A stretch of DNA of 64,000 nucleotides from assembly GCF_030852425.1 (NCBI RefSeq), contig NZ_NSDM01000001.1, positions 992,001 through 1,056,000 on the forward strand, in the 5' to 3' direction. Made by a program: the position numbers and the translations under genes. The DNA comes from Saccharothrix longispora (GTDB lineage: Bacteria > Actinomycetota > Actinomycetes > Mycobacteriales > Pseudonocardiaceae). A model generated the notes under the pieces. The model saw nothing but the letters and a program-made list of their open reading frames with translations. It had not been told where the DNA came from and did no database searches. Shown here in pieces: positions 44,791 to 53,795 of this stretch; positions within the stretch are counted from its first letter, which is position 1; each line of letters begins with the position of its first letter.

Positions 44791-45891
44791 ATGGCTGAGG
44801 TCGCCTACGTCAAGGCTTCGCGGGTGTTCTCCGGCAATCCGCCGGTCCGCGCGGTGGACGAGTTGTCCCTGGATGTCACCGACGGTGAGTTCCTGGTCCT
44901 GGTCGGTCCGTCCGGTTCCGGCAAGTCGACCGCCCTGCGCATGCTCGCGGGCCTGGAGGACGTCGACGAGGGTGCCATCCACATCGGCGGCAAGGACGTC
45001 ACCAACGTCCCGCCGAAGGGCCGCGACATCGCCATGGTGTTCCAGTCCTACGCGCTGTACCCGCACATGACCGTCGCGGAGAACATGGGCTTCGCGCTCA
45101 AGCTGCGCGGGGTGAACAAGGCCGAGATCAAGGAGAAGGTCGCCGAGGCGGCCAAGATGCTCGACCTCACCAAGTACCTCGACCGCAAGCCGAAGGCGCT
45201 CTCGGGCGGCCAGCGGCAGCGCGTCGCGATGGGCCGCGCCATCGTGCGCGAGCCCTCCGTGTTCCTCATGGACGAGCCGCTGTCCAACCTCGACGCGAAG
45301 CTGCGCGTGGAGACCCGCGCGAACATCGCCGCGCTCCAGGCCCGGCTCGGCACCACCACGATCTACGTCACGCACGACCAGGTCGAGGCCATGACGATGG
45401 GCCACCGGGTCGCCGTGCTCAAGGACGGCCTGCTCCAGCAGTGCGACACCCCGCGCGCGCTGTACGACAAGCCGGCCAACGCGTTCGTCGCCGGGTTCAT
45501 GGGCTCGCCCGCGATGAACCTCAAGACCGTGCCGCTGACCTCCGAGGGCGCGAAGCTCGACGGTGTCGTCGTGCCGCTGGAGCGCACCTACCTCGACCGG
45601 GCCGCCGCCGAGGGCCTGTCCGAGGTGACGTTCGGCATCCGGCCCGAGTCGCTGGCCCTGGTCGGCTCCGCCGAGCAGGGCATGGACATGACCGTCGAGC
45701 TGGTCGAGGAGCTGGGCGCGGACGCGCTCATGCACGGCTCGGTCCGCATCGGCGACGTCCCCGAGCGGTTCGTGGTCCGCGTCGACGGCCGCACGCCGCC
45801 CACCCTGGGGCAGACGGTCAAGGTCGCCGTGCGCGACGCCTCCGAGGTGCACCTGTTCCACCCGGAGTCGGGCGCCCGCCTCACCGACTGA
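44791..45891 (+). CDS. Multiple-sugar ABC transporter ATP-binding protein (MsiK/UgpC type)
   Basis: A 366-residue carbohydrate ABC ATPase. It has Walker [10 protein letters not shown] near residue 40, Q-loop [12 protein letters not shown], signature [14 protein letters not shown], Walker [18 protein letters not shown]-loop [11 protein letters not shown], then the C-terminal TOBE/MOP regulatory domain (about 245-360). In Streptomyces one such protein, MsiK, energises several sugar importers. Here it lies near malEFG, which lacks its own ATPase gene, and shares its operator pattern. A long hairpin follows. Confidence 0.93.
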   Translation: MAEVAYVKASRVFSGNPPVRAVDELSLDVTDGEFLVLVGPSGSGKSTALRMLAGLEDVDEGAIHIGGKDVTNVPPKGRDIAMVFQSYALYPHMTVAENMGFALKLRGVNKAEIKEKVAEAAKMLDLTKYLDRKPKALSGGQRQRVAMGRAIVREPSVFLMDEPLSNLDAKLRVETRANIAALQARLGTTTIYVTHDQVEAMTMGHRVAVLKDGLLQQCDTPRALYDKPANAFVAGFMGSPAMNLKTVPLTSEGAKLDGVVVPLERTYLDRAAAEGLSEVTFGIRPESLALVGSAEQGMDMTVELVEELGADALMHGSVRIGDVPERFVVRVDGRTPPTLGQTVKVAVRDASEVHLFHPESGARLTD

Positions 45892-45903
45892 CGCACACCC
45901 GCG

Positions 45904-45940
45904 CACAGGGGCCGTTCCCGCACCGGGAGCGGCCCCTGTG
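45904..45940 (+). terminator. Hairpin terminator after the ATPase gene
   Basis: A 17-bp stem with one G-T pair (CACAGGGGCCGTTCCCG and partner) around a 3-base loop, 13 bases after the stop. Confidence 0.85.
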
Positions 45941-45997
45941 TCGTGAACTACACCCGGTCGGTGGGTCCGCTGGTCGCGGAGCGTTCTAAACTGAACT

Positions 45998-46012
45998 CGA
46001 CAACGGTTTCCA
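45998..46012 (+). promoter_or_regulatory. Possible Zur box upstream of znuA
   Basis: CGACAACGGTTTCCA matches about 9 of 15 positions of the actinobacterial Zur motif TGAAAATCATTTTCA. It is 36 bases before znuA and just after a -10-like TAAACT (45987-45992). Zur would repress when zinc is plentiful. The match is moderate. Confidence 0.35.
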
Positions 46013-46047
46013 TTGCCTGTACGTGTGCCCAGTCGAGGAGTGCTCTG

Positions 46048-47091
46048 ATGACCGTCCGCAACGCGATGCTCGGCGCGGTGGCCGCCGTGACCGCCGTCGC
46101 CCTGACCGCCTGCGGCGGTGGCCAGGACACCCCGGCCGCCTCCGACGGCAAGATCAAGGTCGTCGCCTCCACCAACGTGTGGGGCAGCGTCGTGGCGGCC
46201 GTCGGCGGTGACGACGTCGCGGTCACCTCGATCATCGACGACCCGTCCGGCGACCCCCACTCCTACGAGGCCAAGCCGTCCGACGTGGCCGCCGTGCGCG
46301 ACGCGCAGCTCGTGATCTTCAACGGCGGCGGCTACGACGACTTCTTCGCCACCCTGCTCGGCCCCGAGACCGAGGGCGCGAAGAAGATCGAGGCGTTCCC
46401 CCTCTCCGGCAAGGCCGACGAGCACGCGTCCGAGGAGGCCCACGCGTCCGAGGAGGCCCACGCGTCCGAGGAGGCCCACGCGTCCGAGGAGCCGCACGCG
46501 TCCGAGGAGCCGCACGCGTCCGAAGAGGCGCACGCGTCCGAGGCGCCGGCGGACGACCACGGCCACGACCACGCCGTGAACGAGCACGTCTGGTACGACT
46601 TCGAGACCGTCCGCGAGGTCGCCGACCAGGCCGCCGCCGACCTCGCCGCCATCGCGCCCGACAAGAAGTCCTCCTTCGAGGCCAACGCGAAGACCTTCAC
46701 CGACGGCGTCACCGCGCTGGAGGAGAAGGCCAAGGACAAGGGCGCGGGCAAGAAGGTGCTGGAGACCGAGCCGGTCGCCCACTACCTGCTCGACACCGCG
46801 GGCGTCGAGAGCGCCACGCCCGAGGCGTTCGCCGATGCCGTCGAGGAGGAGGGCGACGTGCCCGCCGCGGCCCTGGCCGAGGTCCTGACGCTGGTCGAGC
46901 GGAAGCAGGTCGTCGCGGTGGTCAACAACGCGCAGACCGCCAACGCCGCCACCGCCCAGGTCCTGGCGAAGGCCGGCGAGGCCGGGCTGCCCCTCGTCGA
47001 GGTGACCGAGACGCTGCCCGAAGGCGCCACCGGATACCTTGACTGGATGACGAAGCAGGTGGACTCCCTGGTGGGGGCGCTCGCCGCATGA
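46048..47091 (+). CDS. znuA: Zinc ABC transporter substrate-binding lipoprotein
   Basis: A 347-residue lipoprotein (lipobox LTAC, C22) of the cluster A-I metal-binding family. The fold segments VASTNVWGSVVAAVGGDDVAV, DPHSYEAKPSD and EHVWYDFETV carry metal-ligand histidines. A His/Glu-rich loop at residues 126-167, built from seven HASEE-type units and followed by DDHGHDH, marks it as zinc rather than manganese type. ATG 46048 has GAGGAG eight bases upstream. The stop overlaps znuC (ATGA). Confidence 0.9.
   Translation: MTVRNAMLGAVAAVTAVALTACGGGQDTPAASDGKIKVVASTNVWGSVVAAVGGDDVAVTSIIDDPSGDPHSYEAKPSDVAAVRDAQLVIFNGGGYDDFFATLLGPETEGAKKIEAFPLSGKADEHASEEAHASEEAHASEEAHASEEPHASEEPHASEEAHASEAPADDHGHDHAVNEHVWYDFETVREVADQAAADLAAIAPDKKSSFEANAKTFTDGVTALEEKAKDKGAGKKVLETEPVAHYLLDTAGVESATPEAFADAVEEEGDVPAAALAEVLTLVERKQVVAVVNNAQTANAATAQVLAKAGEAGLPLVEVTETLPEGATGYLDWMTKQVDSLVGALAA
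46423..46548 (+). repeat. 18-bp tandem repeat, seven copies, inside znuA
   Basis: Seven in-frame units of cacgcgtccgaggaggcc type run head to tail, each encoding H-A-S-E-E/A-A/P. The first three units are identical; later ones differ at one to three bases. The copy number is likely to vary between strains. Confidence 0.9.
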
Positions 47092-47915
47092 CCCCTCCGG
47101 CCAGGACGGCCCAGCTCACGGACACGCGCGCCGCGGTCTCCCTCCGCGGCGCGCGGCTGTCCTACGGGGACCGGGTGCTGTGGGACGGCCTCGACCTCGA
47201 CGTGGCGCCCGGCGAGTTCGTGGCCGTCCTCGGCCCCAACGGCTCGGGCAAGACGTCGCTCATCCGGGTGCTCCTGGGCCTCCAGCCGCTCAGCGGCGGC
47301 ACCGTGCGCGTGGCGGGCGGCAACCGGCGCATCGGGTACGTCCCGCAGCAGCGCGCCCTCGACACCGCCCTGACGCTGCGCGGGCGCGACCTCGTCGGCT
47401 TCGGCCTCGACGGCCACGAGTGGGGCCTGGGCCTGCGCGGCAGGCGCGAGCGGCGGCGGCGGGTCGACGAGGCGCTGGCCGCCGTCGGCGCGACCCGGTA
47501 CGCCGACGAGCCGGTCGGGCTGCTGTCCGGCGGCGAGCAGCAGCGGCTGCGGGTCGCGCAGGCGCTGGTCGGCGACCCCGAGGTGCTGCTGTGCGACGAG
47601 CCGCTGCTCTCGCTCGACCTCGCCCACCAGCGCGTGGTCAGCGACCTGATCGACGCGCGGCGGCGGTCGGCGGGCACGGCCGTGCTGTTCGTGACGCACG
47701 AGATCAACCCGATCCTGCCGCTGGTCGACCGGGTGCTGTACCTGGTGGACGGCCGGTTCCGGATCGGCACGCCCGCCGAGGTGATGACCTCCCGGACCCT
47801 GACCGGGCTGTACCGCACGAACGTCGAGGTGGTCCGCGTGCGCGACCAGATCCACGTGGTCGGCGCGCAGCACGTGTGCGAGGACGAACCGCACCACGTG
47901 GTGGATGGGGACTGA
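47088..47915 (+). CDS. znuC: Zinc ABC transporter ATP-binding protein
   Basis: A 275-residue ATPase with Walker A GPNGSGKTS near residue 51, signature LSGGEQQRLRVAQA, Walker B VLLCDEPLLSLDL and H-loop THEINPIL. It starts at ATG 47088 overlapping the znuA stop and shares a base with znuB (TGATG). Its context between binding protein and permease fixes the role in metal uptake. Confidence 0.92.
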   Translation: MTPPARTAQLTDTRAAVSLRGARLSYGDRVLWDGLDLDVAPGEFVAVLGPNGSGKTSLIRVLLGLQPLSGGTVRVAGGNRRIGYVPQQRALDTALTLRGRDLVGFGLDGHEWGLGLRGRRERRRRVDEALAAVGATRYADEPVGLLSGGEQQRLRVAQALVGDPEVLLCDEPLLSLDLAHQRVVSDLIDARRRSAGTAVLFVTHEINPILPLVDRVLYLVDGRFRIGTPAEVMTSRTLTGLYRTNVEVVRVRDQIHVVGAQHVCEDEPHHVVDGD

Positions 47916-48751
47916 TGGAGAACTTCTTCGACTGGCAGCTCACGGCGGAGCTGCTGGGCTACGACTTCGTGCGGCAGATGTTGATCGCGGGCGCCGTGCT
48001 GGGCCTGGTGGCGGGCGTCCTCGGGCCGCTGGTCGTCACCCGCAAGATGGCGTTCGCCGTGCACGGCACGAGCGAGCTGGCGTTCACCGGCGGCGCGGCG
48101 GCCCTGCTGCTCGGCGTCGGCGTCGGGTACGGCGCGCTGGCCGGGTCGGTCGTGGCCGCGCTGCTGCTGGGGCTGCTGAGCAGGCGCGACTCCGACCGCG
48201 ACTCGGTGATCGGCGCGATCCTGGCGTTCGGCCTCGGCCTGGGCGTGCTGTTCCTCGCCCTCTACAAGGGGCGCGCGGCGAACAAGTTCGGCCTGCTCGT
48301 CGGGCAGGTCGTGAGCGTGGGCTCGACGGACCTGTGGCTGCTCATCGGCGCCTCGGTGGCGGTCCTCGCCGTGCTCGCGCTCATCTACCGGCCGCTGCAC
48401 TTCGCGAGCGTGGACGCCGCCGTGGCCACCGCGCGCGGCGTGCCGGTGCGCACCCTGGCCGTCGTGTTCGCACTGCTGGTGGGTGTGGCGACGGCCCTGA
48501 GCGTGCAGGTCGTCGGCGCGCTGCTCGTGCTGTCGCTGATGATCACCCCGGCCGCCGCGGCGGCGCGCGTCACGGCGAGCCCGCTGCGGGCGACCGTGCT
48601 GGCCGTGGTCTTCGCGGAGGCGTCCGTGCTGATCGGGATGCTGCTGTCGCTCGCGCCGGGCGTGCCGGTGAGCGCGTTCGTCACGGCGGTGTCGTTCCTG
48701 ATCTACCTGGTGTGCCGGCTGCTGGGCCGGACGGGGGAACGTGTGCAGTGA
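47915..48751 (+). CDS. znuB: Zinc ABC transporter permease
   Basis: A 278-residue membrane permease of the ABC-3 (metal) family with about eight helices. Typical segments are RKMAFAVHGTSELAFTGGAAALLLG near residue 43 and ARGVPVRTLAVVFALLVGVATALSVQVVGALLVLSLMITPAA near 170. It closes the znuACB operon. Confidence 0.92.
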   Translation: MENFFDWQLTAELLGYDFVRQMLIAGAVLGLVAGVLGPLVVTRKMAFAVHGTSELAFTGGAAALLLGVGVGYGALAGSVVAALLLGLLSRRDSDRDSVIGAILAFGLGLGVLFLALYKGRAANKFGLLVGQVVSVGSTDLWLLIGASVAVLAVLALIYRPLHFASVDAAVATARGVPVRTLAVVFALLVGVATALSVQVVGALLVLSLMITPAAAAARVTASPLRATVLAVVFAEASVLIGMLLSLAPGVPVSAFVTAVSFLIYLVCRLLGRTGERVQ

Positions 48752-48802
48752 CACGTTTGGGGTTCGCCGATCTGGGGTAGGTGAGACTCCACAGGGGCAC
48801 CC

Positions 48803-48820
48803 TGGCCCGTTCCCGGGCCA
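48803..48820 (+). terminator. Candidate terminator after znuB
   Basis: TGGCCCG and CGGGCCA pair around a TTCC loop (7-bp stem), 51 bases after the znuB stop. Beyond it, 48897-48935 holds about two and a half copies of a 15-bp direct repeat (GCACGTCCTGGGCAC). No gene is seen in the 219 bases before the convergent cyclase gene. Confidence 0.45.
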
Positions 48821-48970
48821 CGCGGAAGCGAGTGCCACATGGGACGGTCCTGGGCGTTACCGGAGCAGCGCGGACGTCGCCGCGGTGGCGATGACGCACG
48901 TCCTGGGCACGCACGTCCTGGGCACGCACGTCCCACACGCCCGGACGGAGCGGGGCCGGGCCGGACGGGC

Positions 48971-50443
48971 TTACGCGGAGCGGGTGGCCTCGGCCTGCTC
49001 CCGGGCCTCCTCGACGCCACCGTCCAGGCGCGGCGCGGGCAGCACGCGGATCTCGCCCGCCGACACCCGGACCTGGTTGCGGCCGTTCTCCTTGGCCGTG
49101 TAGAGCGCCGCGTCGGCGCAGTGCTGGGCCTCGAGCAGGCAGTCGCCGTTGTCCGGCATCACGGCCACGCCGATGGACGCCGAGATGGAGCGCACGTCCG
49201 GGCCGTCGGCGGTCAGCGGCAGGTTGCGGCCGCGCAGCGTCACGGTGTTGCGGTGCTTGTCGGTCGTCACGACGGACATCTCGCCGATCGCCTCGCGCAC
49301 CCGCTCGGCGATGGCCGTGCCCTGGGCGAGGCCCGTGTCGGCGAGCACCACGACGAACTCCTCGCCGCCGTCGCGCCCGGCCACGTCGCCCGGCCGCAGC
49401 TTCTCCCGCAGGATGCGGCCCACCTCGGCCAGCACCGCGTTGCCCGCCGGGTGGCCCCACGTGTCGTTGATGCGCTTGAAGTGGTCCAGGTCGATGGCCA
49501 GCACGGTCACCGGCTGCGAGTCGCGCCGGCAGCGCTCGGCGAGCCGCGCCCCGTACTCGGCGAGGCCGTTGGTGTTGAGCAGGCCCGTCCGGTAGTCGGT
49601 GTGCGCGTCCTCGGCCAGCCGCGCCTGGAGCTGCTCCTGCTCGCGCAGCAGCCGTTCGAGGTGCGCACGGCGCTCGGTGGCGCGGTAGAGCAGCGAGTTG
49701 ACCAGGACGACCGGGAACACCAGCAGCAGCGGACCGATCCAGTGCGTGGTCATCAGCATGCCGAGCATGGCGCCCGCGCCGAGCGTGGACAGCTCCAGCA
49801 TGTTGTCGGCCCGCGAGCCCAGGAACTCCTTGATGCGGGTGTGCGGGGTGACGATCTTCAGCGCGACGGCGATGTTCATGCCCTGCGCGCCCCAGTTCAC
49901 CACCGCGGCCACGATCAGCACGAGCACGAGGCCCAGGTCGGGCAGGATGCTCCCGGTCGCCAGCAGCGACAGGCCGGACAGGTGCACGACGAGCCAGGCC
50001 AGCAGCGTGCCGCCCAGGATGCTCGCCGAGGAGAACACGAACCGGTGGGGCTGTCGCCGCGCGATCGGCTGGATCAGGATGCGCATCCAGATCGTGGCGA
50101 GCACGGCGAGGGCGCCCGGCAGCGCGATGGCCGCCGCGAACGTCCAGACGGACGTGAGGTCGATGTGCGGGCCCGCCGACTCGTTGCGGCGCGACTCCTC
50201 GGCCCGGCGGACGATCATGAGGTGCACGGTGATCGCGAACATGACGGCGCCGAACCGCAGCCAGTCCGCGTCCGACACGGTGCCCAGGCTCGTCAACAGC
50301 CAGATCGACACGGCCGCCACGGCCGACTCGACCAGGAAGAAGTAGGTGAGCGCGGCGGGCCGCAGCGTCCACAGGTCCCAGTTGCGGATCGAGGAGAAGC
50401 CGACTGCCCGGGACGGGTTCTGGCCAGTCACACTGTTCTTCAC
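48971..50443 (-). CDS. Diguanylate cyclase with MASE-like membrane sensor
   Basis: A 490-residue enzyme predicted to make cyclic di-GMP from GTP. The N-terminal 270 residues form about eight membrane helices, an integral sensor region. A short coiled-coil (ATERRAHLERLLREQEQLQ) leads to the GGDEF domain. The active-site motif is G359-G-E-E-F363, and an inhibitory I-site R350-P-G-D353 lies five residues before it, so product feedback is expected. There is no EAL domain. GTG 50443 was chosen because AGGGGG stands about five bases upstream; GTG 50446 is possible. Confidence 0.88.
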   Translation of the reverse strand: MKNSVTGQNPSRAVGFSSIRNWDLWTLRPAALTYFFLVESAVAAVSIWLLTSLGTVSDADWLRFGAVMFAITVHLMIVRRAEESRRNESAGPHIDLTSVWTFAAAIALPGALAVLATIWMRILIQPIARRQPHRFVFSSASILGGTLLAWLVVHLSGLSLLATGSILPDLGLVLVLIVAAVVNWGAQGMNIAVALKIVTPHTRIKEFLGSRADNMLELSTLGAGAMLGMLMTTHWIGPLLLVFPVVLVNSLLYRATERRAHLERLLREQEQLQARLAEDAHTDYRTGLLNTNGLAEYGARLAERCRRDSQPVTVLAIDLDHFKRINDTWGHPAGNAVLAEVGRILREKLRPGDVAGRDGGEEFVVVLADTGLAQGTAIAERVREAIGEMSVVTTDKHRNTVTLRGRNLPLTADGPDVRSISASIGVAVMPDNGDCLLEAQHCADAALYTAKENGRNQVRVSAGEIRVLPAPRLDGGVEEAREQAEATRSA

Positions 50444-50597
50444 CACGACCCCCTGCCCTCTGCCCGGCACCGCGCGGTGGACGTCGTCCGCAGCCGCGCG
50501 TCGGTGCCCGGGACGCGTTCCGAGGAGGTGTCCGCCATGCGCAACCGCGACATGTAGACCACCTTCCCTCCATCCGGACCGGACGTTCACCGTACGT

Positions 50598-50615
50598 GCC
50601 CGCTGGCTAGCGGGC
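50598..50615 (-). terminator. Candidate terminator after the MFS gene
   Basis: GCCCGCT and AGCGGGC pair around GGCT (7-bp stem), 54 bases downstream of the MFS stop on the minus strand, between that gene and the cyclase gene. Confidence 0.45.
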
Positions 50616-50668
50616 CGCAGCCGAGGGGCCCTTCATGTTTGACAATCGCGATATGTGATGGCTCCGTT

Positions 50669-51892
50669 TCAGATCGCCACCGCCTCCGGGTCGTGCCGGG
50701 AGCGCGCCCGCCGCCAGGCCACGGTCGCCTGGGTGGCGAGCAGCAGCCCGATGCCGCCCGCGCCCGCGATGGTCGCGGTGACCGATCCGATCGAGTGCGC
50801 GACCACGCCGGCCAAGGCCATGCCGCCCCCCTGGGAGGAGCGCAGCGCCGCCCGGCCGATGCCGTACGCCCGCCCGCGGTACGCGTCGGGCAGGATGCGC
50901 ATCCAGGCCGACCGCGCCGGCGTGTGGTACGCGCCCGCCATACCGGCGATGACCAGCAGCACGATGGTCCAGGTCAGGTTGGGGTTCAGCGCGAACATGA
51001 CCAGCGGGGCCAGCGACAGGATGGCCAGCGGCCCGATCAGCCGCTCGCGCTTCGCGGGGTCGCGCACGAGCCGGAACAGCACGGCCACCCCCAGCACGTT
51101 GGCCGCCGGCTCGATCGCCAGGATCAGGCCGACCGCCCAGATGGCGTCCAGCTTCGCCGCCAGCGGCACGGCGAGGCCCTCGGGGACCATCGCCAGCCCG
51201 GCCAGCAGGCGCATGCCCATCAGGCTGCGCAGCCGGGGCTCGGTGACCAGCAGCGCGAACGCCCCGCGCGGACCTTCGGGGTCCCGATGCGCGCCCCGCG
51301 GGTCGGCGGCCGGTCGGTGCTTCACCGAGAGCTGCACCACGATCGCCACCCACACGAACGTCACCGCGTTGATGCCCAGCGCGACGTTGGGGCCGGCGCC
51401 GGTGACCAGGAAGCCCGCCGCGGCCAGGCCGGCCATCTGCGCGACGTCCACCGACGTGCCGAACAGCGCCACGCCGTCGTCGTAGCGCTCGTCGGAGAGC
51501 ACGGACGGCAGGCTCGCCTCCTGCGCCGCGAGGAACGGCGAGGAGATCATCAGCACCACGACCAGCAGCACGATCATGATCCACAGCGGCATGCCGGGCA
51601 CGGCCATGAGCGCCATCAGCGCCGCTTGGAGCCACGCGCAGCACACCATCACCGTGCGGCGCGGGAAGCGGTCCGCGACCCAGCCCAGCAGGGGGCCGGA
51701 GATGAGCGGCGGGAAGAGCGTCAGCGACCACGTCAGCGCGGTCCACGCGGCCGACTGGGTGCGCTCGAAGACCAGCAGGGACAGCGCCACGGCGGCGAGC
51801 TGGTCGCCCACGGTCGACACCGTCGAGCCGATCCACATGCCGCGGAACTCGCGGTTGCCCACGAGCGCGCGGAGTGTTCCCCCGGAAGTCAC
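50669..51892 (-). CDS. MFS transporter, enterobactin exporter/MefA-like group
   Basis: A 407-residue, 12-helix exporter of the EntS/MefA-like group (MFS_3). The N-terminal RALVGNREFRGMWIGSTVSTVGDQLAAVALSLLVFERT and the loop motif GPLLGWVADRFPRRTVM near residue 71 are characteristic. It could export a macrolide-like compound or siderophore; nothing nearby decides. GTG 51892 has GGAGGAG six bases upstream. It is transcribed alone. Confidence 0.85.
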   Translation of the reverse strand: MTSGGTLRALVGNREFRGMWIGSTVSTVGDQLAAVALSLLVFERTQSAAWTALTWSLTLFPPLISGPLLGWVADRFPRRTVMVCCAWLQAALMALMAVPGMPLWIMIVLLVVVLMISSPFLAAQEASLPSVLSDERYDDGVALFGTSVDVAQMAGLAAAGFLVTGAGPNVALGINAVTFVWVAIVVQLSVKHRPAADPRGAHRDPEGPRGAFALLVTEPRLRSLMGMRLLAGLAMVPEGLAVPLAAKLDAIWAVGLILAIEPAANVLGVAVLFRLVRDPAKRERLIGPLAILSLAPLVMFALNPNLTWTIVLLVIAGMAGAYHTPARSAWMRILPDAYRGRAYGIGRAALRSSQGGGMALAGVVAHSIGSVTATIAGAGGIGLLLATQATVAWRRARSRHDPEAVAI

Positions 51893-52253
51893 AACTCCTC
51901 CAGGTCGGTCGACCCCGATGAGCGAGTCACGTTACCCCCACCCGAAGTAACAATTCCCTCGGTTAGCACGGTAGAAGCTGCCGGATCTACAATCTCTGTC
52001 CTACCACACTGTGTACCCGAACGGAGCAGGTCGGTTACATAAAGTAGTTGTGGAGGCGGAAAACCGGCTACTTGTTCTTCACAGTTGACGGTAGGTGACC
52101 CGGCGTGAGCAATACTCGCCTACCCTACGTCGAACGGAGCCCCCAATGGGGTCGGTTCCGCTGGGCCGACCGGTGGAGCACGTGCCCGCGGTCGCGTCGT
52201 CCGCGCCGGGCCGACCGTGCGTCAATGGGCGAAACCGCGCGGCTTGTCGATCT
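51893..52253. other. Intergenic region upstream of the MFS gene
   Basis: These 361 bases are noticeably richer in A/T than their surroundings and contain no supported gene. A minus-strand promoter for the MFS gene is plausible: TTGTAG (51992-51987), 18 bases, TGCTAA (51968-51963). Short inverted repeats ACAC-T-GTGT (52006-52014) and AAGTAG...CTACTT (about 52040-52070) could be regulator sites. Confidence 0.4.
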
Positions 52254-53675
52254 TCAGAACTGGTAGTAGAGGAACGGGCTGAACGTACCGCTCGCGACGA
52301 GGATCGCCGCGTACCCGACGCCGGCCGTCATCAACGACACGCGGGCCGCCGTGGCCACCTTCGCGCGGGAGGACTCCAGGTAGGGGCCGGTCACGGGGTG
52401 GTCCGGCAGGGCCACGACGGCCAGTGCGACGAGCAGCAGGACAATGCGCTGATTGGTCGCCGCGGCGCCCACCGCTTCGGTCAACCCGCTGAAATCCGGC
52501 AACATCATGTGGCCGAGCATTGTGAACGCGGTACCCAGGTCCGGCGACCGGAAGAACACCCACCCGATTACCACCAGCAACATGGTGAGGACGCGTCGGG
52601 CAATTCGGGTACGCGTAGTGACGGGAGCCGATTCCCACCCGAAACGGCGTTCGACGACGAGCAGCGCGCCGTGGAACAAACCCCACACGAGGAACGTCCA
52701 GTTCGCCCCGTGCCAGAAACCGGTGAGGACGAAAACGATCGTCAGGTTCCGGTAGGTCCGCAGCACGCCGCCGCGGTTGCCGCCCAGCGGGATGTAGACG
52801 TAGTCGCGGAACCAGCGCGACAGCGACATGTGCCAGCGCCGCCAGAACTCGGTCGCGGTGACCGACGAGTAGGGGCGGGCGAAGTTCTCCGGCAGCCGGA
52901 AGCCGAGCATCCGACCCAGGCCGATCGCCATGTCGGAGTAGCCGGAGAAGTCGAAGTACAGCTGGAGGGTGTAGGCGACGGCGCCGAGCCACGCGACGGC
53001 CGTCGTCATCTCGTCCGATGGGGTGGCGAAGCAGGCGTCGACCACCGGCGCCAGCGAGTCGGCGATGATCACCTTCTTGCACAGGCCGAGCGCGAACCGG
53101 GGGAACCCCGCGGCCACGTCGTCCCAGCGGTGGGTGCGCTCCTGCGGCAGCTGGTCGGCGATCTCCCGGAACCGCACGATCGGGCCGGCCACCAGCTGCG
53201 GGAACATCGCGATGTAGGTGACGAACGAGACGGGGTCGCGCAGCGCGGGCCGCTCGCCCCGGTACACGTCCACGACGTACGAGATGTGGTGGAACGTGTA
53301 GAACGAGATGCCGATCGGCAGCGCCAGCTCCAGCACCGGCAGGTCCGCGCCCACCACCTCGGCGATGTCGTGCAGCTGCTGCGTGGCGAACCCCGCGTAC
53401 TTCCACACCAGCAGCACGCCCAGGTTCAGCGCGATCGTGCCGACCAGCACGAGCCGCCGGTCACCGGGGCTGTCCGGCTCCAGCCGCCGGCCCGCCAGGT
53501 AGTTGGCGACCATGCAGCCGAGGAGCAGCAGCGTCGTGCCGCCCGCGCCGGAGGCGTAGAACAGCAGGCTCGCCACGGCGACCACGACGTTCCGCCTGCG
53601 TCCGGGTGCGACGAGGACGGCCGCGAGCACGACCGGGAGGAAGAACCACAGGAAGAGGGGCGTGGCGAAGGACAT
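52254..53675 (-). CDS. MBOAT-family O-acyltransferase (AlgI/DltB-like)
   Basis: A 473-residue polytopic membrane protein of the AlgI type, which moves acyl groups across the membrane onto exported polymers or sugars. The family core is clear: ISFYTFHHISYVVDVYRGE, FPQLVAGPIVRF, YFDFSGYSDMAIGLGRMLGF, EFWRRWHMSLSRWFRDYVYIPLGG and the catalytic histidine in TGFWHGANWTFLVWGLFHG. Usually a secreted SGNH/AlgJ-type partner is adjacent; none is here, so the acceptor is unknown. ATG 53675 gives the standard N-terminus MSFATPLFLWFF. Confidence 0.9.
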   Translation of the reverse strand: MSFATPLFLWFFLPVVLAAVLVAPGRRRNVVVAVASLLFYASGAGGTTLLLLGCMVANYLAGRRLEPDSPGDRRLVLVGTIALNLGVLLVWKYAGFATQQLHDIAEVVGADLPVLELALPIGISFYTFHHISYVVDVYRGERPALRDPVSFVTYIAMFPQLVAGPIVRFREIADQLPQERTHRWDDVAAGFPRFALGLCKKVIIADSLAPVVDACFATPSDEMTTAVAWLGAVAYTLQLYFDFSGYSDMAIGLGRMLGFRLPENFARPYSSVTATEFWRRWHMSLSRWFRDYVYIPLGGNRGGVLRTYRNLTIVFVLTGFWHGANWTFLVWGLFHGALLVVERRFGWESAPVTTRTRIARRVLTMLLVVIGWVFFRSPDLGTAFTMLGHMMLPDFSGLTEAVGAAATNQRIVLLLVALAVVALPDHPVTGPYLESSRAKVATAARVSLMTAGVGYAAILVASGTFSPFLYYQF

Positions 53676-53742
53676 CGCCGCAGACTTTAACCGGCCCGCC
53701 CCGCCGCCCGACCCGGAACCGCGACGAACTCACACCACATTC

Positions 53743-53783
53743 CCGGACGCGGAACTCCCGGGGGTGGTGAGTTCCGCGTCCGG
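53743..53783 (-). terminator. Hairpin terminator after rlmB, resembling the 22-bp repeat unit
   Basis: A perfect 15-bp stem (CCGGACGCGGAACTC with its complement) and an 11-base loop, 12 bases downstream of the rlmB stop. The arm GAGTTCCGCGTCCGGGGCC resembles the unit GAGTTCCACGTTCAGGACC of the 3386-3599 array. Confidence 0.8.
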
Positions 53784-53795
53784 GGCCGGTTCGGG

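Noticed and set aside
48897-48935. 15-bp direct repeat (about 2.5 copies) after znuB as an operator array or origin iteron
   Set aside because: Too few copies, located between two gene ends, and no replication or partition genes are near.
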